From NCBI GenBank assembly GCA_004322045.1, contig SCRN01000040.1, positions 310,001-374,000 of the forward strand: a DNA stretch of 64,000 nt. The letters run 5' to 3'. This document shows, piece after piece, positions 30,398 through 38,522 of this stretch (positions within the stretch are counted from its first letter, which is position 1; every line of letters begins with the position of its first letter). The notes under the pieces are model-generated. The model did no database searches, was not told where the DNA came from, and worked only from the letters and a program-made list of their open reading frames with translations. The position numbers and the translations under genes are program-made. This DNA is from Paraburkholderia sp. (lineage in GTDB: Bacteria; Pseudomonadota; Gammaproteobacteria; Burkholderiales; Burkholderiaceae).

Positions 30398-31174
30398 ATG
30401 TTGAACGAAGCAGTTTTCGCCGACGACGTAACGGCACCGGCTGCCGCAAACGCCTCGGCCTACGCGGCCCGCGCGTCCAAGGCGGCGCGCCCTGCGCAGC
30501 ACTGCGCCACCTGTTCGATGCGCTCGGCTTGCGTGCCGCAAACGCTCGATGTGCAGGATCTTGCGCGCTTCGATTCAATCGTGAGCGCCACGCGCCATAT
30601 CAAAAAGGGCGACACGCTCTACCGGGCGAACGATCCGTTCCAGAGCATCTACGCCATTCGCGCCGGTTCGTTCAAAACGGTCGTCATGCACCGCGACGGC
30701 CGCGAGCAAGTCACCGGCTTTCATTTGGCCGGCGAAGTGCTCGGGCTCGACGGCGTCTGCGCCGAACAGCACAGCAGCGACGCGGTCGCACTCGAAGACA
30801 GCAGCGTCTGCATCATTCCCTACGCGTTGCTCGAATCGATGTGCTCCGAATCGCGCACCCTCCAACAGCAAGTGCTGCGTACGATGAGCGGTGAAATCGT
30901 GCGCGAATCGACGCTGATGATGTTGCTCGGCACGATGAGCGCCGAGCAGCGTGTGGCTGCCTTCCTGCTGAACGTGTCGAGCCGGATGAAAGCGCGGGGC
31001 TATTCCGCAGCGGAATTCAACCTGCGCATGACGCGCGAAGAGATGGGCAACTTCCTCGGCATGAAGCTCGAAACCGTCAGCCGCATGTTCTCGAAGTTCC
31101 AGCGCGACGGGCTTGTCCAGACGCACGGCAAGCAAATTCGCATCGTCAACCTCGACGCACTGGGCCGCGTGTAA
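30398..31174 (+). CDS. FNR/ANR-type oxygen-sensing transcription regulator
   Basis: 258-residue CRP/FNR family activator. An N-terminal C-x2-C-x5-C set (Cys36, Cys39, Cys45) plus Cys121 in DGVCAEQHSS reproduces the four ligands of the oxygen-labile 4Fe-4S cluster of FNR. The cNMP-like sensor domain spans about residues 55-150, and the C-terminal helix-turn-helix (MTREEMGNFLGMKLETVSRMFSKFQ) has the E-x2-S-R recognition pattern that reads TTGAT half-sites. Start is set by GGAGG 5 bases before the ATG. I would expect it to control low-oxygen metabolism. Confidence 0.92.
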   Translation: MLNEAVFADDVTAPAAANASAYAARASKAARPAQHCATCSMRSACVPQTLDVQDLARFDSIVSATRHIKKGDTLYRANDPFQSIYAIRAGSFKTVVMHRDGREQVTGFHLAGEVLGLDGVCAEQHSSDAVALEDSSVCIIPYALLESMCSESRTLQQQVLRTMSGEIVRESTLMMLLGTMSAEQRVAAFLLNVSSRMKARGYSAAEFNLRMTREEMGNFLGMKLETVSRMFSKFQRDGLVQTHGKQIRIVNLDALGRV

Positions 31175-31177
31175 GGC

Positions 31178-31200
31178 GCGCTTGCGGCGCCTGCAAGCGC
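31178..31200 (+). terminator. Possible terminator hairpin after the FNR-type gene
   Basis: An 8-bp perfect stem (GCGCTTGC and its complement, loop of 7) right after the stop codon. It lacks a proper T tract, so termination would be weak. It lies between this gene and the convergent alcohol dehydrogenase. Confidence 0.4.
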
Positions 31201-31224
31201 CTTGGACGTGCGCGGAAGCGCCTT

Positions 31225-32214
31225 TTACGCGCGGACATCGAGCACCGCGGCACCCGATAACCGCCCTTCCCGCAAATCGGCCAATGCCCGGTTTGCTTCG
31301 GCCAGCGGATAGACCGTGGTCTCGATCTGGAGCGGGATATTTTCGGCAAGCTGCATGAACGCATGGCCGTCCTCGCGCGTGAGGTTCGCCACCGAAACGA
31401 TCCGGCGCTCGCCCCACAAGTCGTCGTACGGGAAAGACGGAATATCGCTCATATGAATTCCGCCGCAGACGACGACACCGCCTTTGACGACCGCCCGCAA
31501 TGCCGTCGGCACGAGCGCGCCTACCGGCGCAAAAATAAGCGCGGCGTCGAGCGGCGCTGGTGCCGGCTCGGCGCTCGCGCCGGCCCAGTGCGCGCCTAGG
31601 CGCCTTGCGAGCGCTTGCGCCGCCAGGTCGCCGGTACGCGTGAACGCGTACACTTCTCGCCCCTGATGCCGGGCCACCTGCGCGACGATGTGCGCGGCCG
31701 CACCGAAGCCGTAGAGGCCGATCCGCTGCGCATCGCCGGCCATCGACAACGTCCGGTGGCCGATCAACCCGGCGCACAGCAGCGGCGCCGCCTCGATGTC
31801 GGAATAGCGCGCCGGCAAATGAAAGCAATAACGGCTATCCGCGACCGTGCGTTCGGCATAGCCGCCGTCGATCGTATAGCCCGTGAACTGCGGCGCATCG
31901 CACAAATTTTCCTTGCCCCGCCCGCAATACGGGCAATGCCCGCACGTATGGCCGAGCCAAGGCACGCCTACCCGATCCCCCAGAGCGAACCCCGTCACGC
32001 CATCGCCGAGCGCGGTCACGACGCCCACGATTTCATGCCCCGGCACGAGCGGCGTCTTTGGCTGCGTCAACTCGCCGTCGATCACATGCAGATCGGTGCG
32101 GCAAACGCCGCAGGCATGCACCTCGATCAAAAGCTGGCCGGGACCCGGCCGCGGCTCGGCCAACTCGCGCAATTGCAGCACGGGCGAATGCCCGTCGTAC
32201 ACCATCGCTCGCAT
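31225..32214 (-). CDS. Zinc-dependent alcohol dehydrogenase (AdhA-like)
   Basis: 329-residue medium-chain dehydrogenase. Catalytic zinc ligands Cys in HACGVCRTDLH and His in PGHEIVG; structural zinc CGHCPYCGRGKENLC; Rossmann region IGLYGFGAAAHIVAQVA. It differs from the adh at 60,014 by a shorter form and lower similarity in the coenzyme domain. Convergent with the FNR-type gene; the Rossmann motif lacks the usual GxGGxG and reads GFGAAAH. Substrate unknown, probably simple alcohols. Confidence 0.9.
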   Translation of the reverse strand: MRAMVYDGHSPVLQLRELAEPRPGPGQLLIEVHACGVCRTDLHVIDGELTQPKTPLVPGHEIVGVVTALGDGVTGFALGDRVGVPWLGHTCGHCPYCGRGKENLCDAPQFTGYTIDGGYAERTVADSRYCFHLPARYSDIEAAPLLCAGLIGHRTLSMAGDAQRIGLYGFGAAAHIVAQVARHQGREVYAFTRTGDLAAQALARRLGAHWAGASAEPAPAPLDAALIFAPVGALVPTALRAVVKGGVVVCGGIHMSDIPSFPYDDLWGERRIVSVANLTREDGHAFMQLAENIPLQIETTVYPLAEANRALADLREGRLSGAAVLDVRA

Positions 32215-32475
32215 ATCGCTGTCTCCCTTTCCGTTGGCGCCGCATGCGCACCGCGCATTCGTCTAACCACGAAACGCGTTCCTCGTCCATTTCAGCTCAA
32301 TTGGGCCGCCTCCTCTTGACCCAACGCAAGGCGCGAGGTTGCACATGGGGCGATCATCGATTGTGGGCAGCGGCGGGCGAAGGCGGTCGGCCTGCCCCAT
32401 GCCCGGCAGCGCCCGGTCAATCCATCACCGAACCGAAACCGGAACCGGAACCGAACGCAGTAAGAGGAGGACACG

Positions 32476-32838
32476 ATGCGCATCACCATCCATCTCAGTA
32501 CGTTCGACGAACTCAATCCTTTGGCCTACGCGATCGTCTGGATCGATCGCGACGCCCGCAAATGGTCGCGCGAGAGCCATTTCGGGCTGGATCTGCCAAC
32601 GTGGGGTGTCGTGACGTCGCAGCGCGGCCTGACGCGCCTGTGCAGCCCGCGCGCTAACGAGGCGATCTGCGAGCTGACCGGGTTCGATCTGGAGAGCGAC
32701 GAGGGCCCGTTCGAGGGTGAAACGGGCGGCGCACAATTGTGCGGCGTCAAGGCGCGTGGCCATTGGCACGTGCAGTGCGTGGACGAAGAAGCGACGTTGG
32801 CGGAGAACAGCGTGTTTGCCGACGATGAGAGCATCTGA
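32476..32838 (+). CDS. Hypothetical protein
   Basis: 120 residues, not recognised. It has a very good ribosome site (GAGGAGG, 6 bases before ATG), normal codon bias and an acidic C-terminus (EEATLAENSVFADDESI). No signal peptide, membrane segment or metal motif. It sits alone between the divergent alcohol dehydrogenase and the convergent FAH-type hydrolase. Likely a real gene of unknown role. Confidence 0.7.
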   Translation: MRITIHLSTFDELNPLAYAIVWIDRDARKWSRESHFGLDLPTWGVVTSQRGLTRLCSPRANEAICELTGFDLESDEGPFEGETGGAQLCGVKARGHWHVQCVDEEATLAENSVFADDESI

Positions 32839-32920
32839 TGCTACCGCGGCCGCCACGCGCTGAAGTTGCAGCCCGCACGCGCGGCGTGGCGCGCGCGAGC
32901 TACCCAACTTGGATGTACGC

Positions 32921-33769
32921 CTATTCGGCTGCGACCGTGCGCTGCCGCTGCTCGCCGAGCCCGGCGATGCCCAAGCGCATCGTCTGCCCCGCCTTCAGGT
33001 AAACCGGTGTCGGCTTGATGCCGAGCCCGACGCCCGGAGGCGTGCCTGTCGAGATGACGTCGCCCGGCTGCAGGCTCATGCATTGGCTCAGATAAGCCAC
33101 GATTTCGGCGACGCTGAAGATCATCGTGCGCGTGTTGCCGTTCTGATAGCGGTGGCCGTCTACTTCGAGCCACAAGTCCAGTTGCTGCGGGTCGGGCACT
33201 TCGTCGCGCGTCACGAGCCAGGGCCCGAGCGGCCCGAAGGTGTCGAAGCCCTTGCCCTTATCCCATTGCCCGCCGCGCTCGATCTGCCATTCGCGCTCCG
33301 ACACGTCGTTGACGACGCAGTAGCCGGCCACGTAGCCAAGCGCATCGGCCGCTTCGACGTACTTGCACGGCTTGCCGATGACGACCCCGAGCTCGACTTC
33401 CCAATCGGTCTTCCTCGAACCGCGCGGGATGTGCACGTCATCGTTCGGGCCGACGATTGCGCTCGTCCATTTATTGAAGACGACGGGTTCGCTCGGAATG
33501 GGCAGGTTCGATTCGGCCGCGTGATCGGCGTAGTTCAGGCCGATGCAAACCATCTTGCCCACGCGACCGACGCAAGCGCCTAGGCGCACGCCCTCGGGGG
33601 CGCGCGGCAGCGTCGACGGATCGAGCGCCCGCAGGCGCGCGAGACCGGCGTCGGATAGGACGTCTCCGGCAATTTCGTCGACGACCGACGACAGATCGCG
33701 CACGATGCCCTCGGCGTCGATCAGACCGGGTTTTTCCTGGCCCTTGGGACCATAGCGAAGAAGTTTCAT
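32921..33769 (-). CDS. FAH-family hydrolase, probable 2,4-diketo-3-deoxy-L-fuconate hydrolase
   Basis: Fumarylacetoacetase-fold enzyme, 282 residues from the ATG giving MKLLRYGPKG. Core motifs: GLNYADHAAE, FNKWTSAIVGPNDDVHIP, DWEVELGVVIG (metal-binding Glu/Asp), NDVSEREWQ and GDVISTGTPPGVG. In the oxidative L-fucose route this enzyme splits 2,4-diketo-3-deoxy-L-fuconate to pyruvate and lactate. That specificity is inferred from the neighbouring SDR, aldose dehydrogenase and UxaA genes; by itself the sequence only shows the FAH family. Last gene of the cluster. Confidence 0.82.
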   Translation of the reverse strand: MKLLRYGPKGQEKPGLIDAEGIVRDLSSVVDEIAGDVLSDAGLARLRALDPSTLPRAPEGVRLGACVGRVGKMVCIGLNYADHAAESNLPIPSEPVVFNKWTSAIVGPNDDVHIPRGSRKTDWEVELGVVIGKPCKYVEAADALGYVAGYCVVNDVSEREWQIERGGQWDKGKGFDTFGPLGPWLVTRDEVPDPQQLDLWLEVDGHRYQNGNTRTMIFSVAEIVAYLSQCMSLQPGDVISTGTPPGVGLGIKPTPVYLKAGQTMRLGIAGLGEQRQRTVAAE

Positions 33770-33820
33770 GATGTGTTGCTCAATCCTCAATATGGATAAA
33801 ACGCGGCAAGCGTGGCTCGC

Positions 33821-34597
33821 TCAGTTCGACCAGCCGCCGTCGATCAAATGAATCTGCCCCGTGGTGAATCCCGCTTCTTCAGAGGCCAAGTAGGCAGCCA
33901 ATGCCGCGATTTCCTCCGGTCGGCCGATCCGCCCCATCGGCTGGCGCGCGATGAACGCGGCCTCGACCTCGGCGACGCTCTTGCCCTGCGCCTGTGCCTG
34001 CTCGGCGATGCGCGCCGTCAGCGACGGGGACGCCACGGTGCCAGGGCAAATCGCATTGCAGCGAATGCCACGTGTGACGAAATCGGCCGCTACGGCTTTC
34101 GTGAGGCCGATCACGGCCGCTTTCGACGTACCGTAGACGAAACGGTTGGGCACGCCCTTCACGCTCGAGGCCGCCGAGGCGAGGTTCACGATCGAACCGC
34201 CGCCACGCTCGAGCATGCCCGGCAGAAACGTTCGTATTGTCCGATACATCGACTTCACGTTCAGATCGAACGAAAAATCCCAGTCGGCTTCGCCGCATTC
34301 CAAGATCGAACCGGCATGAACGAAGCCGGCGCAGTTGACCAGTACGTCCACGCCGCCAATCTCATCGGCCAGCGCCGCAATCGCTGCGCTGTCGCGCACG
34401 TCGAGCGCGCGCGCTTCAAACGGCGCTTGCGCGAGCAGATCGAGCCGGATATCGGTGGCGATGACGCGCGCGCCCTCTTGGGCGAGGCGTTCGGCGCAGG
34501 CGCGGCCGATGCCCTGGGCGGCAGCCGTGACGAGCGCGGTCTTGCCTGTGAGGCGCGTGGCCGGCGGCGCGGGAAAATTCGTGGCGATGGCGGTCAT
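33821..34597 (-). CDS. SDR oxidoreductase, probable 2-keto-3-deoxy-L-fuconate dehydrogenase
   Basis: 258-residue classical SDR from the ATG giving MTAIATNFPA. Cofactor motif TAAAQGIGRACAE, catalytic Ser in LASAASS and Y-x3-K in YGTSKAAV, with the C-terminal GQIHLIDGGWSN. Asp in ATDIRLD at the end of strand 2 favours NAD over NADP. In the L-fucose pathway it oxidises C4 of 2-keto-3-deoxy-L-fuconate. Assignment by context. It is followed 51 bp later by the FAH hydrolase. Confidence 0.82.
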   Translation of the reverse strand: MTAIATNFPAPPATRLTGKTALVTAAAQGIGRACAERLAQEGARVIATDIRLDLLAQAPFEARALDVRDSAAIAALADEIGGVDVLVNCAGFVHAGSILECGEADWDFSFDLNVKSMYRTIRTFLPGMLERGGGSIVNLASAASSVKGVPNRFVYGTSKAAVIGLTKAVAADFVTRGIRCNAICPGTVASPSLTARIAEQAQAQGKSVAEVEAAFIARQPMGRIGRPEEIAALAAYLASEEAGFTTGQIHLIDGGWSN

Positions 34598-34632
34598 CGT
34601 TTGCAACACTCCGTCGAAAAGAAGCTATCAAA

Positions 34633-34655
34633 GGCCAGCGCTGAGGCCAGCGCTG
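34633..34655. repeat. Tandem direct repeat with palindromic units in the intercistronic gap
   Basis: Two copies of GGCCAGCGCTG one base apart, in the 112-bp gap between the aldose dehydrogenase and the SDR. Each contains the 8-bp palindrome CAGCGCTG, so the pair can fold into a hairpin in the mRNA. Function unknown; possibly an RNA stabiliser. Confidence 0.5.
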
Positions 34656-34709
34656 GCATGCGCCGCGAACCGTCTACGCTCGTGCAGCGCGATCCGCGCC
34701 GACGCGGCG

Positions 34710-35783
34710 TCACACGCTCGGCGTGGGCGCTCGCGGATCCAACAAACCCTCGGCGCGCAGCGCCCGCCAGAGGTCTCCGGGAGTCGGCGTGGTGAACGCC
34801 TCCACGCTGCTGCGCAGTTCGGCTATGCTGCTGGCCCCCGTCAGCACGCTTGCCACTGCCTTGTGCGCATACGGAAAACGCAAGGCGGCGCTCGGCAGCG
34901 CAACGCCATGGGTATCGCAAAGCGCCTCGATCCGCGCCACCCGTTCGATCACCTCGGCTGGGGCCGTCCCGTAGTTGAATTTGAGCGCGCTCGAAGCATC
35001 CCCGCCGGCCTCCCTCAGATGCCGAACGCCGCGCGCGAGGATGCCCGAATTGAATGCGCCGCCCACGAGCATCGACACGCCGCGCCGCTCGCACTCGGGC
35101 AGGAGGCTGTCGAGGCTTTGCTGCTCGAGCAGCGTGTAGCGGCCGGCCAACAGCGCGCAGTCGATCTCGAACTCTCGCATCGCGTCGAGCACCGCGCCCG
35201 CCTCGTTCACGCCGAGCCCCACGGCCCGCACCGCACCGCAAGCGCGCAGCGCGTCGAGCGCTTTGAAGCCGCCTTCGCTCAATTGCCGCCAATAGTACGC
35301 GCTTTGATCTGCGTGCGTGAGCGTGCCGATGTCATGCACGAGCAGGATGTCGATGCGCGCCATGCCGAGCCGCTGCAGACTATCGTCGAACGAGCGCAGG
35401 ATGCCGTCGTACGTGTAGTCGAAAACGGGGGTGAACGGCAGCGGATGCGCCCAACCATCGCGCGGTGCGCGCGCCGTTGCGCCGCGATCGGGCTGCATGA
35501 TCCGCCCCGCCTTCGTGCAAAGCACGAACGCATCGCGCTCACGCTCGCGCAGCGCCGCACCGACGTAATGCTCGCTTTTGGTGTAGCCGTAGTACGGCGC
35601 CGTGTCGAACAAGCGAATGCCGGCTTCCCAGGCGGCGTCGATGGTCGCGCGCGCATCGGCCTCGTCGATGTCGCGGTACAACCCGCCTAGCCCCGCACAA
35701 CCGAGCCCGAGCGCCGTGACTTCGAGCGAAGTACGGCCGATTCGGCGGCGCTCGCTCACCGCCATGCGTGCGCCCGCGCTCAT
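34710..35783 (-). CDS. Aldo/keto reductase, probable L-fucose (D-threo-aldose) 1-dehydrogenase
   Basis: 357-residue AKR barrel like pyridoxal 4-dehydrogenase and D-threo-aldose 1-dehydrogenase. Features: LGLGCAGLGGLY near the N-terminus, FDTAPYYGYTKSEHYVG (catalytic Asp/Tyr), CTKAGR (catalytic Lys), and DILLVHDIG. It would oxidise L-fucose to the lactone with NAD. The ATG overlaps the UxaA stop as ATGA, which decides the start; an in-frame ATG six codons further in is less likely. The open frame running leftwards from 36,563 belongs to the uxaA region, not to this gene. Confidence 0.85.
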   Translation of the reverse strand: MSAGARMAVSERRRIGRTSLEVTALGLGCAGLGGLYRDIDEADARATIDAAWEAGIRLFDTAPYYGYTKSEHYVGAALRERERDAFVLCTKAGRIMQPDRGATARAPRDGWAHPLPFTPVFDYTYDGILRSFDDSLQRLGMARIDILLVHDIGTLTHADQSAYYWRQLSEGGFKALDALRACGAVRAVGLGVNEAGAVLDAMREFEIDCALLAGRYTLLEQQSLDSLLPECERRGVSMLVGGAFNSGILARGVRHLREAGGDASSALKFNYGTAPAEVIERVARIEALCDTHGVALPSAALRFPYAHKAVASVLTGASSIAELRSSVEAFTTPTPGDLWRALRAEGLLDPRAPTPSV

Positions 35784-37135
35784 GCCCGCGCCTGCGCGGG
35801 AGCCGCCGAGACGATCGGCAAGCAGCCGGGGCCGATCGGCTCGAACGCCTTGTAGGTCAAGATGAACTCCCGATGGCCGAGCAGTTCCGATTTCGAGCGC
35901 TCGCCGCGCCCGAGCGCGAGCGTCGCCTCGAAAATCTCGCGGCCCACCTCGTCGATCGATGCGTGTCCTTCGAGGATGCGTCCCGCGTCGACGTCCATGT
36001 CGCCCGACAAATTGCGATACGTGGCGGGGTTCGCGCAAATCTTGATCACGGGCGAGACGGCGGAACCGACGACGGAGCCGCGCCCCGTGGTGAAGAGGAT
36101 GACGTGGCAGCCGCAAGCGATGAGCTCGCCGATCTCGGCGTTGTCGCTGATGTTCGGGAATCCGAACCGCGGCTCGCCGTCGGGAACGACGTCGAGCAAG
36201 TACAAGCCGCCCGTCGGTGGAATGTCCCCGGGTTTGACGATGCCGACGATGGGCGACGCCCCGCTCTTCGCATAGGCGCCGAGCGATTTCTCTTCCTGCG
36301 TGGTCAAACCGCCATCTGCGTTGCCGACGGCGAAGCTGCCGTGCCCCATGATCGTGTAGTAGCGCGCGGCCTTCTCGACACTGGCCACGATGGCCTCGCC
36401 CAGCTCCGCGCGCGCCGCACGCGACTTCATGTGATGCTCGCAGCCGACGAGCTCGCCCGTTTCCTCGAACACGCAGGCCGCGCCGCGCTCGATCATCGCG
36501 TCGAACGCCCGGCCTACCGCGGGGTTGGCCGTGATGCCACTCGTGCTGTCCGAGCCGCCGCACACTGTGCCGACGATCAACTCATTAAAGCGCATCGGCA
36601 CGGGGCGCATCTGGGCAAGCGTGCGCCGAGCACGCCGCACCCACTCGACGCCGCGCATGATGGTGCTGCGCGTGCCGCCGGTTTCCTGAATCGTCAGCAC
36701 TTCGACAGGCCGGCCGCTTTCGCGCACGGTATCGACCAGAAAGTGCTTGTTCATGCTTTCGCAGCCGAGCGAGACGAACAGCACCGCGCCCACGTTAGGG
36801 TGGGTCGCGATGCGCGCGAGCATCTTCTGCGCATAGGCGTTGGGATAGCAACCGGGAAAGCCGATCAAGTGGACTTCCGGCGCCGCATCGTGGGCGTTGA
36901 CTGCATCGAAATCGGCGGCGGATAGGCCATCGGCCTGCCCATCGGCATCTTCGTCCGCCGCGACGTCGGCATCGGCATGCATCAAGCGCGGAGCGAATTG
37001 CGTCACGATTTCGCGTGCGACGTGATGCGCGCATTCGACCAGATACGCAACGGCGACGACATTGCGTATTCCCTTGCGCCCGTCTTGCCGCAGATAGCCG
37101 AGAAGCGGCGCGGCGTCGGATGGGATCTCGTTCAT
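35780..37135 (-). CDS. UxaA-family hydro-lyase large subunit, probable L-fuconate dehydratase
   Basis: 451-residue catalytic part of the altronate/galactarate dehydratase family. Seen: LGYLRQDGRKGIRNVV near the start, IGFPGCYPNA, SLGCESMNK, QETGGT, GTVCGGSDSTSGITANPA, IMGHGSFAVGN, GGLYLLDVVP and FTTGRGSVVGSA. A segment of acidic low complexity (DADADVAADEDADGQADG, near residues 50-70) is unusual. Substrate L-fuconate is inferred from the flanking fucose-type dehydrogenases and FAH hydrolase; altronate or galactarate are alternatives. It is preceded by its SAF-domain partner. Confidence 0.82.
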   Translation of the reverse strand: MNEIPSDAAPLLGYLRQDGRKGIRNVVAVAYLVECAHHVAREIVTQFAPRLMHADADVAADEDADGQADGLSAADFDAVNAHDAAPEVHLIGFPGCYPNAYAQKMLARIATHPNVGAVLFVSLGCESMNKHFLVDTVRESGRPVEVLTIQETGGTRSTIMRGVEWVRRARRTLAQMRPVPMRFNELIVGTVCGGSDSTSGITANPAVGRAFDAMIERGAACVFEETGELVGCEHHMKSRAARAELGEAIVASVEKAARYYTIMGHGSFAVGNADGGLTTQEEKSLGAYAKSGASPIVGIVKPGDIPPTGGLYLLDVVPDGEPRFGFPNISDNAEIGELIACGCHVILFTTGRGSVVGSAVSPVIKICANPATYRNLSGDMDVDAGRILEGHASIDEVGREIFEATLALGRGERSKSELLGHREFILTYKAFEPIGPGCLPIVSAAPAQARA

Positions 37136-37157
37136 ATTCGTTTCCGCTGACAGTAAT

Positions 37158-37475
37158 TTAATCGTCGCGTCCGACGAAGGCATGGCCCGCGTCGAGCGTG
37201 TAGGTAGGCAAATAATCGCTTTCGAGATTGTGCGTATGCAGATGCCCACCCTTGGCGACATCGCACGTGACATGACCGATCGGCGCACCGTAGCGCAGCA
37301 CTTTCTCGCCCGCGCTCAATGCGCGGCGCGCGAGTTTGTGTCCGAGCGAGATCGTCGTCGAAAGCGCTACACGCTCGCTCTCGATGTCCACGACGGCGCC
37401 CGCCTCGAGCGTGGTCGCGGCGATCAAGCAATTGTCGTCCGGTGAGAGCAGCAGCAGCCGCGGGTCGAGCGTCAT
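37158..37475 (-). CDS. UxaA-family hydro-lyase small subunit (SAF domain)
   Basis: 105-residue SAF-type domain that in single-chain altronate dehydratases forms the N-terminus. Motifs: LSPDDNCLIAATTLEAG, ISLGHKLARRAL, LRYGAPIGHVTCDVAKGGHLHTHNLESDY with the His/Asn pair typical of the family. It is separate from the large subunit, 22 bp upstream of it, and 6 bp after the permease stop, so a single polycistron is likely. Confidence 0.85.
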   Translation of the reverse strand: MTLDPRLLLLSPDDNCLIAATTLEAGAVVDIESERVALSTTISLGHKLARRALSAGEKVLRYGAPIGHVTCDVAKGGHLHTHNLESDYLPTYTLDAGHAFVGRDD

Positions 37476-37481
37476 GGTCCC

Positions 37482-38522
37482 TTACTCCTGGCTGCCGGCC
37501 AAACGGGCGATCATCAACGAGCCCAGAATGATGGCGCCGTATATCGCTTGAATCCAAAACGACGGCACTTGCGCGAGCGTCAGCAAGTTTTGCACGACGC
37601 CGAGCAACAACACGCCCGTCAACGCACCGAGCATCGTCCCCTTGCCGCCGTCGAGCGAGATGCCGCCGATCACGGCAGCCGCAAACACGGTGAAGATCAT
37701 GCCGTTGCCTTGATTGGCGTTGATTGCGCCCACATACCCCGTCACCACAACCCCGCCGATCGAAGCGAGCGCGCTACCGAGCACGAACACGCCCCAAACG
37801 ATGCGTTCGACGCGAATGCCGGCCGCCCGCGCCGCCTGCGCATTGCCGCCGATCGCATAGAGTGCGCGGCCGATGCGGTGATAGCGCAGCACGAAGGCGG
37901 CAACGGCAAACGCGGCAGCCGCGAGCCATACCGACAACGGCAGCCCCAGCACGGTCACCGTGGCCAACGCGAAAAACGAAGGCGGCATATCGAACAGCGT
38001 CCCGCCTTTGGTCGCGCCGACCAACATGCCGCGCAAAACAATCAGCATGGCGAGCGTCACGATGAACGCGTTCAGACGCAAGCGCACGACGAGCAAGCCG
38101 TTGATCCAGCCGATCAGCGCGCCCACCGCGACGATCACGCAAAGGCCAGCCGCCGCCGGCCACTGCCAGCCGAACCCGGCAGACGCAGCCGGCATCACGA
38201 GCATGGCGCCGAGGGCTGGGGCGAAACCGACGGTCGATTCGAGCGACAGATCGAACTTGCCGACGATGACGATCAACGATTCGGCGAGAACGACCAACGC
38301 CAGCGCAGCCGATGCGCCGAGCACGCTGATCAGATTGGCGCGCGTGAGAAAGCTCGGACTGATCCAGGCGCCGATCGCAATCAACAGGATCAATGCGGGC
38401 AACAACGCCAGATCGCGCCAGCGCGCCAAATCCAACCGGGCGCTGTGCACCCGCGCGGCGCCCGCGACGGCGAAGGCGGCAGCGCGCGGCTGCGCCCCTG
38501 GGCTCGAGAAACTAGGCTTCAT
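37482..38522 (-). CDS. Sugar ABC transporter permease, RbsC family
   Basis: 346-residue integral membrane protein with 8-10 hydrophobic segments, of the carbohydrate-uptake-2 class. Typical elements: FLTRANLISVLGASAALALVVLAE, VGKFDLSLEST, NAFIVTLAMLIVLRGM, YAIGGNAQAARAAGI and VIGGISLDGGKGT. Start overlaps the end of the ATPase gene by 11 bp. Together with the ATPase and binding protein it should import the sugar handled by the enzymes downstream. Confidence 0.92.
   Translation of the reverse strand: MKPSFSSPGAQPRAAAFAVAGAARVHSARLDLARWRDLALLPALILLIAIGAWISPSFLTRANLISVLGASAALALVVLAESLIVIVGKFDLSLESTVGFAPALGAMLVMPAASAGFGWQWPAAAGLCVIVAVGALIGWINGLLVVRLRLNAFIVTLAMLIVLRGMLVGATKGGTLFDMPPSFFALATVTVLGLPLSVWLAAAAFAVAAFVLRYHRIGRALYAIGGNAQAARAAGIRVERIVWGVFVLGSALASIGGVVVTGYVGAINANQGNGMIFTVFAAAVIGGISLDGGKGTMLGALTGVLLLGVVQNLLTLAQVPSFWIQAIYGAIILGSLMIARLAGSQE

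Noticed and set aside
34710-36563. 617-codon minus-strand frame covering the aldose dehydrogenase and part of the UxaA gene
   Set aside because: Only the part from 35,783 on is the aldo/keto reductase. The rest is out-of-frame reading of the UxaA gene.
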